NCBI RefSeq assembly: GCF_018991925.1 | Contig: NW_024726235.1 | Coordinates: 8,469,787 to 8,533,786 of the forward strand | DNA from: Homarus americanus | Taxonomy: Eukaryota; Arthropoda; Malacostraca; Decapoda; Nephropidae | Direction of reading: 5' to 3' | Length of the DNA stretch: 64,000 bases | Part shown: positions 34,008 through 58,899 of the stretch, one piece after another | Layout of the letters: the number at the start of each line of letters is the position of its first letter | Numbering within the stretch: position 1 is the first letter of the stretch | The notes under the pieces: generated by a model | Seen by the model: the letters and a program-made list of their open reading frames with translations, nothing else | What the model was told of the DNA's origin: nothing | Databases searched by the model: none | Made by a program: the position numbers and the translations under genes

Positions 34008-34172
34008 AGAACCCTAAGTGATTACAGTACTATATTTTAGGACATGCCATAAACAGGAACCTAAAAATAGATTATTGTGATGATATGATCAGACTTTTTT
34101 CCTACTGGTTTTTAGGTTCCTGTTTATTGCATGTCCTAAAATATAGTACTACTGTAATCACTTAGGGTTCTT
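34008..34172. mobile_element. long palindromic MITE-like element
   Basis: Two arms of about 60 bp (34008-34067 and 34109-34172) are reverse complements apart from a few indels. They run AGAACCCTAAGTGATTACAG on the left and TGTAATCACTTAGGGTTCT on the right, with a 41-bp loop. A fragment with related ends (AACCTTAAATAGGGTTCTTA) lies at about 34460-34490. Confidence 0.75.
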
Positions 34173-35041
34173 GAATTAAAAAATGCCCTTGTAGTGTACA
34201 GTTTATGCTTGAATATGGTCAGTCCTAATAAGTCTGATAAAGTGAAGTCTTACTGTACGGAGAATTACACACACTAATCAAGATTCCATTCTGTGAGGGT
34301 TCTGTACTGTCTTAAAGTATAGAAATTTGATGCATGTGAAAAGGTGCTCAATTTAATGTTTTATGTTTGAAGATTTTTGACAGCAGGATGAGTGAATGAT
34401 GGTCAATATTATGTTTTTTGTACAGTTTGAGAAAGGAATTTATACAGGATATTTTTTTTTCGAGAACCTTAAATAGGGTTCTTAAATAAAAAATTACTCT
34501 GTAGAAAAAATTTATGGCGTATCCAGGAATGTAAGTGGGAGTTTCTGTAAATGGTATGTACAGTATTTATTAAATATTGTTGGTGCTGACAGAACTACTA
34601 CAGTATACAGAAAATTACTTAGTTTGCAGAGAAGTTCTTGGCAGTATGTGGCACATATTTATTAAAAGTCATGTGAATTGAGCTTTTTTTTTGTGTGTGT
34701 GTATTGTTTATTTGCCTACACTTATACTGTGCCTGCTAAATTGTGTGGTGTATTTTGTGAGATATGGCAACTCTATCGAATGGTTATCTAGCATCCTTAG
34801 TCTGTCTTCTGTTGTGAGTCTCCTTATAGCCATGTCTGAGAGTTTTAATACGATGTTAACAAAAACAAAGTTGCCACACCTCTCAAAACGTGCCAGCCAT
34901 TGTACCAGGTATAAGTGCAAATGACTGTACATTAATATAAATTGTGCTTTAAAGTCGATTCAGTGACAATTGAGAATATTTCAAAACCAGTGTCTGATGG
35001 TTATTGCCTAAAACTACATAGAAAAGAATTAGTATACAGTA
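34173..35041. other. intergenic, no gene seen
   Basis: AT-rich DNA with repeated CAGTACTGTA-like words. Short open frames only. Confidence 0.5.
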
Positions 35042-37655
35042 CAGTCAACCCTCACTTTACGCGGTTAATATAACCCACAGGGTACCGCGGAAAGTGAGAA
35101 ACGCGTAAAGTGAACAACATAACATATGGGATTAATTGAAATAGAGACCGGGCCGACCCCCAAACTCCACTTTTTGACGACACACAACTATGTTGTAGCA
35201 AAAATTTTATCTTAACTTTATGATGGTATGCACAAACAATTAATATAGAAGAGGTTAAGTTAGGAAAAATAAAGGTTAGGTTAGGAAAACTAAAAGTTAG
35301 GTTGAACACTTATGTTAGTAGAAGAGATGGGTCGGCATACGGGGATGGAGGCTGGTTCTGAGGCAGAGGGCAGGCTACTGGCCCTCAGGTGAATCATCAT
35401 CACTGTCATCCACACTTGTCAGGGCCTCCCTGACAAATCCCTCAAAGTCATCATCACTGTCTCTACCTCTGTCACTATCACTGGCTTGGGCTGGCTGTGG
35501 TGGGTTGCGGGCGAAGAACTCTGTTATGCTTTGCTGACGGCTGGTGTTTATGTTGTCGTGATAAACCTTGAAGTAGGGCTCCATAGTCTGCAACAGCTGG
35601 GTAGTGAAGATTTCATACCTGTTTGCGTCAGGGTCGTCGGAAAGGAGGAGCTTGATTTTCTCAACACTCGATGGCACCCCTAACATTACTATGGGATAAG
35701 CGGTGTTCTTCTTGGGATGACGCACCACCTGCCTCTTCACTGACGTCATCATCATCTACCATCTCGTCGGTAGTCACATCAGGATCCCTTATCACCTCCA
35801 AGATGTCGTCGTTGGTGGTCTCGGAGAAGCCTGCAGCTGTAACACTCTGCGCAGCTTCTCTGGCAAGGTCCACTGCTACTGCAACAGTCTGAACCTCACC
35901 AGTCACAGATTGACTCTGCCTTACGCCCGGAATGCCTTGCAACACATGTCTCCATGCGTGACAAACAGTTGCTACAGACAGCTGATCCCATGCCTTCACC
36001 AAGAAGTCCACAGCTTTCTTGATGTTGAATATTCTCCTGAATTGTTTGAAAAGTATTTTTTGCTCTGCCAACTGTTGATCCTCGTCGTCTTCGCTCTTGC
36101 TATCGGTGGTGGTGTCACTCAGGTTACGCAACTCTTCCCTGGTGTTGGTGTAGTTGTTCAGGAGCTTGAATTTTTTTGTTGAGAATGCAGCTTTTACATT
36201 ACAGATTAACTCTTGGTCCATGGGCTGTAATATAGACGTAGTGTTGGGAGGAAGGAAGACCACTTTTACGTTGGGGTGACGATCTAACAGTAGGGTCGAG
36301 TGTCCTGGTGCGTTGTCCAGCAGCAACAAAATCTTGAGTGGCACATTCTGTTGCTCACAGAATTTCTTTACATCGGGAACGAAACAGTCATCAAACCAGG
36401 AGAGGGACAGTGTAGAGAACATCCACGCCTTACGTGCGGTCAGCCAGTGGACATTTAGCTTGGTCATGTCCATGCTCTTGTAGGCGTGCGGCTTGCGTGC
36501 TGTGTGGATCACCGATAACTTGAGCTTACAGGTACCGGAGGCATTGGTGGTAAACAGGACGGTGATGCGCTCCTTCTGCATCTTCCTGCCCCGAATCTTG
36601 CTGGCATTCTTCACAACGAAGGTCTTGGAAGGTAGCTTTTTCCAAAAAAGACCAGATTCGTCCATGTTAAACACCTGGTCGTCGGTGTACTGTCCTTCCT
36701 CCATAATCTCACGTAAAAACGGAGGAAATTCCCTAGCCGCAGCACGATCAGCACTCGCTTCTTCACCACCAATGTTTATATTGGTGATCTTGTTCTGGAT
36801 CTTAAACCTCTGTAATCACCCAGAGGAAGCATTAAAGGGTTTGGGCTCTGTAATTCCCATCTTTCGTGACACTGCAGCATACAGTTCACGTGCGTACTCC
36901 TTAACAGAGCGCATGTCGACCGCCATGTTCCGTCGTGCCTGACGCACCAAGTAGCTCACAAGTAATTTTTCCGTCTTGAGAAGCACCTGGTTGTGGAAAT
37001 ACTTGATCATAGAAGCACCTGTAGACTTTGTCATCTTCATGTGCTCCTTCATCTTGGCTGCATCCTTCTTTATCGTCCGGATCGTAGATTCGTTCACACC
37101 ATGCTCGCGCGCCAAACCAACCTGTCTTGTTCCTTTCTCTAACTCTTGGATGATCTTGTACTTCACCTCGTAGCTTAAGGAACGTCGTGTCTTCTTGGGC
37201 TTAGGGCGGTTGGGTCCAGGTAAGGAAAGGTTTCTCTCTGGGGGCGGTGGTGCGGCGGAAGCCATTTTACAGAACAATGGATGCACGATTACACTGTGTG
37301 GCCTGGAGGGGTGAAACTGCCGTGGCTAGGTCATGCGTCGTCTTTCCTCCCTCCCCTGGGTGGACACGTCATATTACTTTAAACCAATTACAGCTAGCAG
37401 CGGAGGGAGGTAGGGATGCATGGCCAATCATAGTCCGATATGTCATATGACGTCACTGATAATGCAACAGAGACATGCACTGCGCAACCTTACCGCGCGG
37501 CTTGCGGAGGCAGGTGGGGCGAATCTAAAAATAGCGTCGAGCCGGACACTCTCCGCGTAAAGGGGTACACGCACCGCGGAATGTGAGCATCCTGGGTTCC
37601 GGCAGGGTACCGTGGAAACGCGGAATGTGGGACCACGTAAAGTGAGGGTTGACTG
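35042..37655 (-). mobile_element. nearly complete Tigger (pogo) transposon
   Basis: Both ends carry the 20-bp inverted repeat CAGTCAACCCTCACTTTACG, perfectly matched, with TA at 35040-35041 and 37656-37657. The 2.6-kb length, TA duplication and transposase class are those of a full Tigger element. The coding strand is minus. Confidence 0.92.
35375..37265 (-). pseudogene. Tigger transposase with one nonsense codon and one frameshift
   Basis: It starts at the ATG at 37265 (MASAAPPPPERN). A pogo/CENP-B-type helix-turn-helix follows (SYEVKYKIIQELEKG, LAREHGVNESTIRTIKK). A TGA at 36816-36818 stands where the family has Trp (NASSG-stop-LQRFK), and the same frame then continues without a break into the DDE domain. 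The catalytic acidic residues are visible in FNMDESGLFW, LLLLDNAPGH and QPMDQE. A frameshift near 35700 separates the C-terminal tail (KLLLSDDPDANRYEIF, QQSITEFFARN, acidic end). Only two lesions are seen in about 620 codons, so this is a young copy. Confidence 0.9.
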
Positions 37656-37783
37656 TATATAGAACTGAATAAATTATAATATGATGTAGCTAAATAGAAA
37701 AGAATTGCCTCTTGAATGGTTCACTTCCCACATTGTCTTTAGAATTTTCTTAAAAGAAACCAGATGGAATATTCCTTAAGTTT

Positions 37784-37970
37784 ACTGTACAGTCACCCGC
37801 AAAAATCCTGCTGCCTCTTCTCCTGAACCACGAATCTCGAGATTCAGACTCGTGAATCTGAAGCATATTTGGACAGAATAACGTATCAGTGCCTACTGCT
37901 TCAGGTTCATGAGTCTGAATCTCGGAGTCTGTAGAACAGCAGGAGAGAGAACGGGCGACTGTACAGTATA
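37784..37970. mobile_element. MITE with TACTGTACAGTC ends
   Basis: The left arm TACTGTACAGTCACCCGC and the inverted right arm ATACTGTACAGTCGCCCG match. Further inside, AGATTCAGACTCGTGAATCT pairs with a near-identical inverted copy, so the 187-bp element is largely palindromic. No coding capacity. Confidence 0.7.
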
Positions 37971-38473
37971 CCACTAGAAGAATTACCGTAGACATCATTT
38001 ATTTTATCATTCTATACTTAACAACAGGAAACATCTTTGAGGATTGGTGCTTATGGTAAACAGGAGCTCCGTAAAATATAAAAACACACAAGTTATTATG
38101 ACGGTGGATCTGGAATGTATCCGTTTCTGATTTAGAATTCATGAAGCTGAGAAATTTTATATTTAGTTTTTTACTAAAATATTTATGTATAAAGGAATGA
38201 TATAAAGGTGACTTGTTAAAATGTTAGTTTTCTTTTTCTTCTGATAACATGATATTTTAAGCTGTTTGAATTACCTAGTGAGAGGAATACATTAATTTAT
38301 TTATTAATCTCCCCATTAGCCGGAATCTTCAATCCCCAGAACTTTCCAATACCCGTAAAAAAAAAATTGTAGCATTTTGAGAAAAATCTCTGTTCCGGGC
38401 ATTCAAAAAATTTCTGAGAGATTGCAGCATGTGCCAGCACAGGCCGAAGGTATAGGAGGGTAGGCTCAGATTA

Positions 38474-40615
38474 CAGGGCTGCCTCACTTATCGCAATGGT
38501 TACGGGCATGAAACTTGTTGCAAATATCGAAATTGCGAATAGTGGAGCAATTTCTACCATAAGAAAATAATGTAAATAGGGGGGATACAGGCATCTCCGC
38601 CATGTTTCACCTCGCGGTGGTCACGGCCGTCAGATTTTAACACTTGTTTTACTCAATACATATAGAACATAAAATAAATAAAGAAATAAGGGCATAATAT
38701 CAAATAAACATCAATAACAAACACTTTGAGTTTATTAGGCATATACGTTTACAAGTACAGTATACTTTACATATTTGAGTGTTTGAATGTTTATGTGCGT
38801 AGGTGTGTGAGGTAAGTTTTAAACATACAGTACTGTTAATTTACCTCTGATGTGCTGTGTTGCTTGCATGCTGAAGTTGGCATTAGGGGAGAGGGTGAAG
38901 GTTTACTGGGGGTAAAAGGAGGCTGGGGTTGTCAGCCACCTCACTCTCCTTCTTACTGCCAGCATAGTCAGCCAACTCACTCTCCTGACTGCCAGGGTCG
39001 TCAGCCACCTCACTCTCATTATCACTGCCAGGGTCGTCAACCACCTCACTCTCATTATAGCTGTCAATTTGCACTGAAAACTGTTGTCCTCCACTGGTTG
39101 AAGGCTGTGGTTTTACACTGGTCTTGAACAGCTGCTTAAAAGCTGTGTTCTGTTCGGATTTAGGTGGGGTGGTTGGTGCACTTGGGGTTGAAGGTTTGGC
39201 CGCAATAAATGCATCATGAGTCATTTGTTGCACATTCTTCACCCTTCTCCTCAAGCACCTCATAGTATGCTCGTATGTCTTTCTTGACATTGCGGATGAT
39301 AGTGCAACTTCGGTCAACATTAGGGTTCATTTCTAATGCCATATCCGTCGCCATCTCAAATCAAGAAATAAGCTTCCTTAGGTTTTGTACAGTGAGGAGT
39401 TATGTTGGAGTTTCATCTGCATCTTCTCCCATTGCAAGTGGCATTTCTTCCTGCTGAAGCCTCTCCGGTTTTGTCAGGTCTTCATTGGTAAGTACTGCAT
39501 TGTGAGAGTCGAGGAGGTCTTCTACATCAGCGTCATCCACTTCATTGAATTCAGCCTTCTTTGCAAGTCACAATAGTCTTCCTTATTGCAGGCACTGAAG
39601 GGAAACCAACGAAGTTGTGCACACACTCGGGCCACAGCTTACGCCACACACCGTTCATGTTCTGTTGTGTTATTGCCTCCCATGAATCACTGATATTTTT
39701 TTATGGCTTTCCTGATATTGTAGTGTTTTTTCCACAACTCCCAGATTGTAGGTTTCCTTTTCCATCGATCCTCTCAATCAGCTGCTCCATGATACACTGT
39801 AGATATGACGCCCTGTTCCATGGGTTGCAGCAAAGCCATGGTGATGGGAGGCAAAAACACAACTTTAATGTTCTTACACCAGTCAACCTAGCTGGTGGAT
39901 GACCTGGTGCATTGTGGATCACCATCAGAGCTTTATCATCAAAATTAATTCCCTTATTATAGCGACTAATGCGACCGGACACATAGTTGAACATGCAATC
40001 GTGCATCACAGACCCTGTCACACCGCGCCAGATGACAGGAAGTTGTCTCTTCACAACCCCCCTCAAAACATAGGGTGTTTCAGACCGGTCCACAAGGAGA
40101 GGTTTTAACTTCAGGTCACCCTCAGCATTTCCACCAATCAATAGAGTGAGGCAGTCCTTGGCAACTTTGAATCCCAGTGTGGTCTTTTCCTCCTTAGATA
40201 TGTAGGTCCGTGAAGGCATTTTCTTCCAATCACAGTCTTTCCTTCTCCGTGTTCATGTCTTTTTAAGATATCCAATTTCACGTCCAACGTAACTGCCACA
40301 CGTGATCTCTTAGCAACATTGCTGGGAGATTTAATAGCTGGTCGCTTAGGCATTGCGAGATCACACAAAACACAAGCCAGCACGTGTGAGACTGAGACGA
40401 GCGGGAGCTTATGGCGGGCTTGAGAGAAGGAGTGTATGGCGGAGGAATACGTACACGTGCTGTCCTACTCTATGGTTGAGGCGCTCGGTTCAAAATTTTT
40501 GCTCGTAAGAATTTGCGAATAAACGGGGCAACCATTGCGAATAGTGGAAATGGGTAACAATAAATTGATTGCGGATAAACAGGGTTACAAATACCGAGGC
40601 TATGAGGTACAATTG
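38474..40615 (-). mobile_element. inner Tigger-like transposon, degenerate
   Basis: The left end CAGGGCTGCCTCACTTATCG lies beside TA at 38472-38473. The right end, read inward (CAATTGTACCTCATAGCCTC), is only loosely similar, so the right boundary is approximate. The copy encodes a degraded minus-strand Tigger transposase. Confidence 0.65.
38883..40353 (-). pseudogene. degenerate Tigger transposase
   Basis: The ATG at 40353 begins MPKRPAIKSPSNVAKRSRVA and the frame enters the DNA-binding domain (VKLDILKRHEHGEGK). It then jumps by deletion and frameshift to the DDE region (MPSRTYISKEEKTTLGFKVA, KALMVIHNAPGHP). The first catalytic Asp segment is lost. Further frameshifts precede a C-terminal tail with repeated NESEVADDPGS units (38900-39320). 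It is non-functional. Confidence 0.75.
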
Positions 40616-41810
40616 ACTACTACTGTACTATCATGTGACTGCATGGGATGCCTATGATTGATTGATGTATCTCACAGCTTATCTTTTCAAATTCTAGTGT
40701 CATGACACTCTTAGTTTATTGTCTGCTGCCATTGTACAAGCTTGTTTGCTCCCTCGCTGCTGTTGGCGCATACGATCTGTGTTGTGCAGTATTGTACATT
40801 ACTGTACCAGGATATAATCAGCCAAGAATATTGTTAATTCAGTGTCAAGATGTAAAAAGTGACTACAGTTATGTTTGCTGTGCTCTATATTCAGTAAGTG
40901 TGACAGTACCATATGTACAGTACTGTATGTAGCAGTGGACAGTGTATGCATACTCTAGGCTATTGTGTAGAGGGTGAAAGGACAGTTTACAGTGTCTGTA
41001 CATCCCCTCCTTCATGGAGGGAGAGAAGAGTGGTAGTTAGCAACACCTGCTACAGGAGAACGGCAAGCAATCCTGTATCATCATATCACCATATGGCCTG
41101 CCTGCATCACAAGCTCAAGGCAACAGCATCTGCTGGTGAGTACAGTTTAGTGTATAGTACAGTACAGTAGTACAGTATATTTTGTTTAATTAAAATTTAT
41201 TTTATGTGTACAGCAGTGTTTGCATAAATAAATACAGCTCTGTGTCTGTCTGACTGAAGTTAAGCCTTCATAGCAGCGTAGTTTAGACATGGAATCATTC
41301 ACCAGTGCCCGGAAAAAATTCCATAGATGTGCATTATTTTCGGGATAAGAAAATTTTTCTCAATGCCGTACTTAGAAATCTCTCAAATCTGGAAACCAAT
41401 TAATCCAGCTAATGGGGAGATTACTATATTTGATTATATTCATGTAGACAAAGGTTATGTGCATGTGTGTCCAAATCTTCATTATTCCTCTATAAAAAGC
41501 AAATGGCTACAGAAATTGTACTTGTACCACAAATACACAGAGCTCTGTAACAGTACATTATACATCTTATTGTGTCTGCTATACTGTACTGTACAGTATA
41601 TGCTTTATTTAATATTCCAAAAACTTTCTTGATAACAGGGTAAAACTAAACAATTTGTGATGTGTATTTATCAGTTGTCTCAAATGCTGCTAGGTCTACA
41701 GTAGGTTCCTAAAGACACCACATCCATAGCCCAGGGTGTTTACCGTCACTCAATCATTGAGCTGATGATCCTGTGACTACCTGTGCTTGATATAAAACAC
41801 TTGATCTTTT

Positions 41811-53653
<11,843 letters not shown>

Positions 53654-53894
53654 CTGATGTGGTGGAAGACCAGATAAACGAATAGAATAATAAGTTAATA
53701 AATGAATATAAGAAAAAAATAATTTCTTGTTTAGTTTGTCATTCGGTATGAGTCAAACCCATAACAGAATATTATTGGAACTCCGTCGGAAGATACCACA
53801 GTTACCTAAAACAGTGACTGCTATAATAATACAGTGTGCAGTATCTTACTCAATGACGGGTGTAGTAAGTAAATGATTTGTATTTGTGATCGGA

Positions 53895-56800
53895 TATAGT
53901 AACACAACACAGTAACACTAACACAGTAACACTAACACAGTAAAACAACACAGTAACACTAACACAGTAACACTAACACTGTAACACCAACACAGTAACA
54001 CAACGCAGTAACACTAACACAGTAACACTAACACTGTAACACCAACACAGTAACACCAACACAGTAACACTAACACTGTAACACTAACACAGTAACACTA
54101 ACACAGTAACACTAACACAGTAACACTAACACAGTAAGACCAACACTGTAACACCAACACTGTAACACCAACACAGTAACACTAACACAGTAACACTAAC
54201 ACTGTAACACTAACACTGTAACACCAACACTGTAACACCAACACAGTAACACTAACACTGTAACACCAACACAGTAACACCAACACTGTAACACTAACAC
54301 TGTAACACTAACACTGTAACACCAACACTGTAACAATAACACTGTAACACCAACACTGCAACACTAACACTGTAACACCAACACTGTACACCAACACAGT
54401 AACACTCAACACAGTAAGACCAACACTGTAACACCAACACAGTAACACTAACACAGTAACACTACTGTAACACTAACACTGTAACACCAACACTAACACC
54501 AACACAGTAACACTCAACACTGTAACACCAACACAGTAACACCAACACTGTAACACCAACACTAGTAACACTAACACTGTAACACCAACACTGCAACACC
54601 AACACAGTAACACTAACACAGTAACACTAACACTGTAACACCAACACAGTAACACCAACACTGTAACACTAACACTGTAACACCAACACAGTAACACCCA
54701 ACACTGTAACACTAACACTGCAACACCAACACTGTAACACCAACACAGTAACACTAACACAGTAACACCAACACTGTAACACCAACACAGTAAACACTAA
54801 CACAGTAACACCAACACAACACCAACACTGTAACACCAACACTGTAACACCAACAAGTAACACTAACACTGCAACACCAACACAGTAACACCAACACTGT
54901 AACACTAACACTGTAACACTAACACTGTAACACCAACACAGTAACACTAACACAGTAACACTAACACAGTAACACCAACACTGTAACACCAACACTGTAA
55001 CACCAACACAGCAAACACTAACACTGTAACACCAACACAGTAACACCAACACAGTAACACTAACACTTAACACTACCGTAACACTCAACAACGTAACACT
55101 AACACAGTAACACCAACACTGTAAATAAGCAACACAGTAACACTCAACAGTACACCAACACTGTAACACTAACACTCAACACTAACACAGTAACACCAAC
55201 ACTGTAACACCAACACAGTAAACACCAACACAGTAAATACCAACACAGTAACACCAACACTGTAACAATAACACAAACACTAACACTGTAACACCAACAC
55301 TGTAACACCAACACTGTAACACCAACACAGTAACACTAACACTGTAACACCAACACAGTAACACCAACACTGTAACACTAACACAGTAACATCACACTGT
55401 AACACCAACACTGTAACACTCAACACTGTAACACCAACACAGTAACACCAACACTGTAACACTAACACAGTAACACTCAACACTGTAACACCAACACTGT
55501 AACACTAACACTGTAACACCAACACAAAACAACACAGTAACACTAACACAGTAACACCAACACGTAAAACAAACACGTAACAATAACACAGTAACACTAA
55601 CACTGTAACACCAACACAGTAACACCAACACTGTACACCAACACAGTAACACTAACACTGTAACACCAACACAGTAAATAATCAACACTAACACAACACT
55701 GTAAAACAACAAAATACTCAACACAGTAACACTAACACTGTAACACCAACACTGTAACACCAAACACAGTAACACTCAACACAGTAAGATCAACACTGTA
55801 ACACCAACACAGTAACACTAACAGTAAACACCAACACAGTAACACCAACACAGTAACACCAACACTGAAACACTAACACTGTAACACTAACACCAATAAT
55901 CAACACTGTAACACTAACACAGTAACACTAACACAGTAAACACTAACACTGTAACACCAACACACACAGTAACACTAACACAGTAACACTAACACAGTAA
56001 CACCAACACAGTAACACCAACACTGTAACACTAACACAGTAAACACTCAACACAGTAACACCAACACTGTAACACCAACACAGTAAATACCAACACTGTA
56101 ACACTAACACAGTAACACTAACACAGTAACACACTAACACAGTAACACTAACACAGTAACACCAACACTGTAACACTACAGTAACACCAACACAGTAACA
56201 ACACCAACACTGTAACACTAACAACACAGTAACACCAACACAGCACTAACTAGTAAAGAAGTACTGACTAACACCAACACTGTAACACTCAACACAGTAA
56301 CACTAACACAGTAACACTAACACAGTAACACCAAACACTGTAACACTAACACAGTAACACTAACACAGTAACACTAACACAGTAACACAACACAGTCAAC
56401 ACTAACACACAGTAACACCAACACTGTAACACTAACACAGTAACACCACACAGTAACACCACTGTAACACCTAACACAGTAACACTAACACAGTAACACT
56501 AACACAGTGATCAACACTGTAACACCAACACAGTAACACTAACACAGTAACACTAACACAGTAACACTAACACAGTACTAACACAGTAACACCAACACTA
56601 AATACCAACACTGTAAATAACAACACAGTAACACCAACACTGTAACACCAAACAGTAACACTAACATGCTAACTAACACAGTAACACAACACAGTAACAC
56701 TAACACAGTAACACCAACACTGTAACACCAACACTGTAACACAACAGTAACACCAACACAGTAACACTAACACTGTAACACCAACACAGTAACACAACAC

Positions 56801-57753
56801 AGTAACACCAACACAGTAAAACACCAACACAGTAACACTAACACAGTAACACAAACACAGTAACACCAACACAGTAACACCAACACAGTAACACAACACA
56901 GTAACACTCAACACAGTAACACCAACACAGTAACACCAACACTGTAAATAACAGTAACACTAACACAGTAACACCAACACAGTAACACCAACACAGTAAC
57001 ACCAACACACAACACTAACAGTAACACTAACACAGTAACACAAACACAGTAACACACAGTAACACTAACACAGTAACATAACAGTAACACTAACACAGTA
57101 ACACAACACTGCAACACTAACACAGTAACACAACACAGTAACACTAACACAGTAACACTAACACAGTAACACCAACACACTAACACAGCACTAAGAAACA
57201 CCAACACATGAACACACAACGCAGTAACACCAACACTGTAACACAACAGTAACACCAACACAGTAACACAACAGTAACACTAACACAGTAACACAAACAC
57301 AGTAACACCAACACGAACACAGCACAGTAATACCAACACATGAACACAACGCAGTAACACCCAACACAGTAACACACAACAGTAACACTAACACGGTAAA
57401 CACAACACAGTAACACTAACACAGTAACACAACACAGTAACACCAACACAGTAACACAACACAGTAACACCAACACAGTAACACAACACAGTAACACCAA
57501 CACAGTAACACAACACACAGTAACACCAACACAGTAACACCAACACAGTAACACAACACAGTAACACCAACACAGTAACACAACACAGTAACACCAACAC
57601 AGTAACACCAACACAGTAACACCAACACAGTAACACAACACAGTAACACACACAGTAAACACACAACACAGTAACACCAACAAAACACCAACACAGTAAC
57701 ACTAACACAGTAACACCAACACAGTAACACAAATAACCAACACAGTAAATACC
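53895..57753. repeat. 3.9-kb degenerate 14-bp tandem array
   Basis: About 270 units of GTAACACYAACACW. Indels become more frequent toward the gap (units of 12-16 bp, dropped letters), which looks partly like uncorrected long-read error. All Val/Leu/Cys-rich frames over it are repeat artefacts. Confidence 0.95.
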
Positions 57754-57853
57754 NNNNNNNNNNNNNNNNNNNNNNNNNNNNNNNNNNNNNNNNNNNNNNN
57801 NNNNNNNNNNNNNNNNNNNNNNNNNNNNNNNNNNNNNNNNNNNNNNNNNNNNN
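57754..57853. other. assembly gap (100 N)
   Basis: Exactly 100 Ns, the usual placeholder for a gap of unknown size. It separates the 14-bp array from a CT-rich tract, so sequence is missing here. Confidence 1.
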
Positions 57854-58018
57854 TCCCCCCCTCTCTCCTCTCTCCCCTCTTCTTCTCTATCTCTCCCTCT
57901 CTCCTCCTCTTTTCGCCTTTTCCCTCCATCTCCCCCTCTCCTTCCCACTTCTCTCCTCCTCTTTTTCCTTCCTCTCCTCTTCTACCCCACCCTTTCCACT
58001 TTTTACCTTCCTCCCTAC
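57854..58018. repeat. CT-rich low-complexity tract
   Basis: Pyrimidine-only CTCTCCTC sequence next to the gap. Confidence 0.9.
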
Positions 58019-58118
58019 CGAAGGATTTTCCCCAAACATCCTATGTGGAAAAATACCCCTGGTAGGACTACACCCCTCACCCCCTCCCCCCCACGCCTCA
58101 AGAATCCTACGAGGATAC

Positions 58119-58211
58119 CACTGGCGATTTTCTCAGCCTTCTCCACGTTCCTGCAGGCCATGGTGACCCTCGCCCCCGTCCTGCAGGCCTTAGCTGTCTC
58201 CTTGCCGATAC
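58119..58211 (-). CDS. SDR exon 2
   Basis: CCCTTAG|GTATCGG to GCCAGTG|GTATCC, 93 nt, phase 1 to phase 1. Confidence 0.87.
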
Positions 58212-58857
58212 CTAAGGGGAGAGAGAGAGGGTGTGTGAAGAGAGAATGAAAGTGAGCTGAGAGGTAGTAAAGAAAGAGTCAGATGTAAGGTTAAAGGAAC
58301 AGTGACAGATAAAACTCTCACTAGTGTGTTAAGGGTTCGAGTCTCGGCCCGGACACACGTGAGAAGGGTGTTATCCAGTGTGACCCTCCCAAACACCACA
58401 GGGTTCCCGGTCCCCAGTTTCCTCCTCTACTAACACTGGATAAATCACAAATAACTAGTAAGATGATAACTGGCGAATATGATAAAAAATAAAGTTACTG
58501 TGACGAAAGAGATAATTTTACCATACTGAGATCCCTAGTCCAAGAATTGCTGTTCGACACCACAACCGCATCCAGCCCATACGTGCACAAACAGATCGCT
58601 ATAAAACACCAGTCACTATTGTAAAATTATCAATAACATAATCAACAGTATTCACTCCCAGTAAATACTCTTACACTGTCACTATGTTGAAATGAACTGT
58701 AGTTTGAGCTTTTCCCATCTATTTATTATATATCTTATTTGTGTCCTCATGTTACTTGTATATTATTTGTAATTCAAACCCATTCCCAAATATGTAACAC
58801 ATATTTTCCAGCCTTCTGGTTGCCAAGCTCTTTCAATAAACCGTTAATTATTATTAT

Positions 58858-58899
<42 letters not shown>

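Larger units (their letters stand above)
38305..41423. mobile_element. outer DNA transposon split by a Tigger insertion
   Basis: TAATCTCCCCATTAGCCGGA at 38305 is matched by the inverted TAATCTCCCCATTAGCTGGA at 41423. Subterminal sequences containing CCGGGCA and TTTCTGAGAGATT / AATCTCTCAAAT also correspond on the two sides. A TA overlaps each end. The middle is occupied by a different Tigger element at about 38474-40615. The remaining outer internal sequence has no transposase that I can recognise. Confidence 0.65.

Noticed and set aside
35671..36942. Plus-strand frames opposite the Tigger transposase
   Set aside because: They are antisense shadows of the well-supported minus-strand transposase.
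53895..57753. Long Val/Leu/Cys-rich reading frames on the minus strand
   Set aside because: They are translations of the 14-bp tandem array and shift frame with every indel.
58328..58343. tRNA-like B box
   Set aside because: No A box, acceptor stem or anticodon arm could be drawn; at most a SINE relic.
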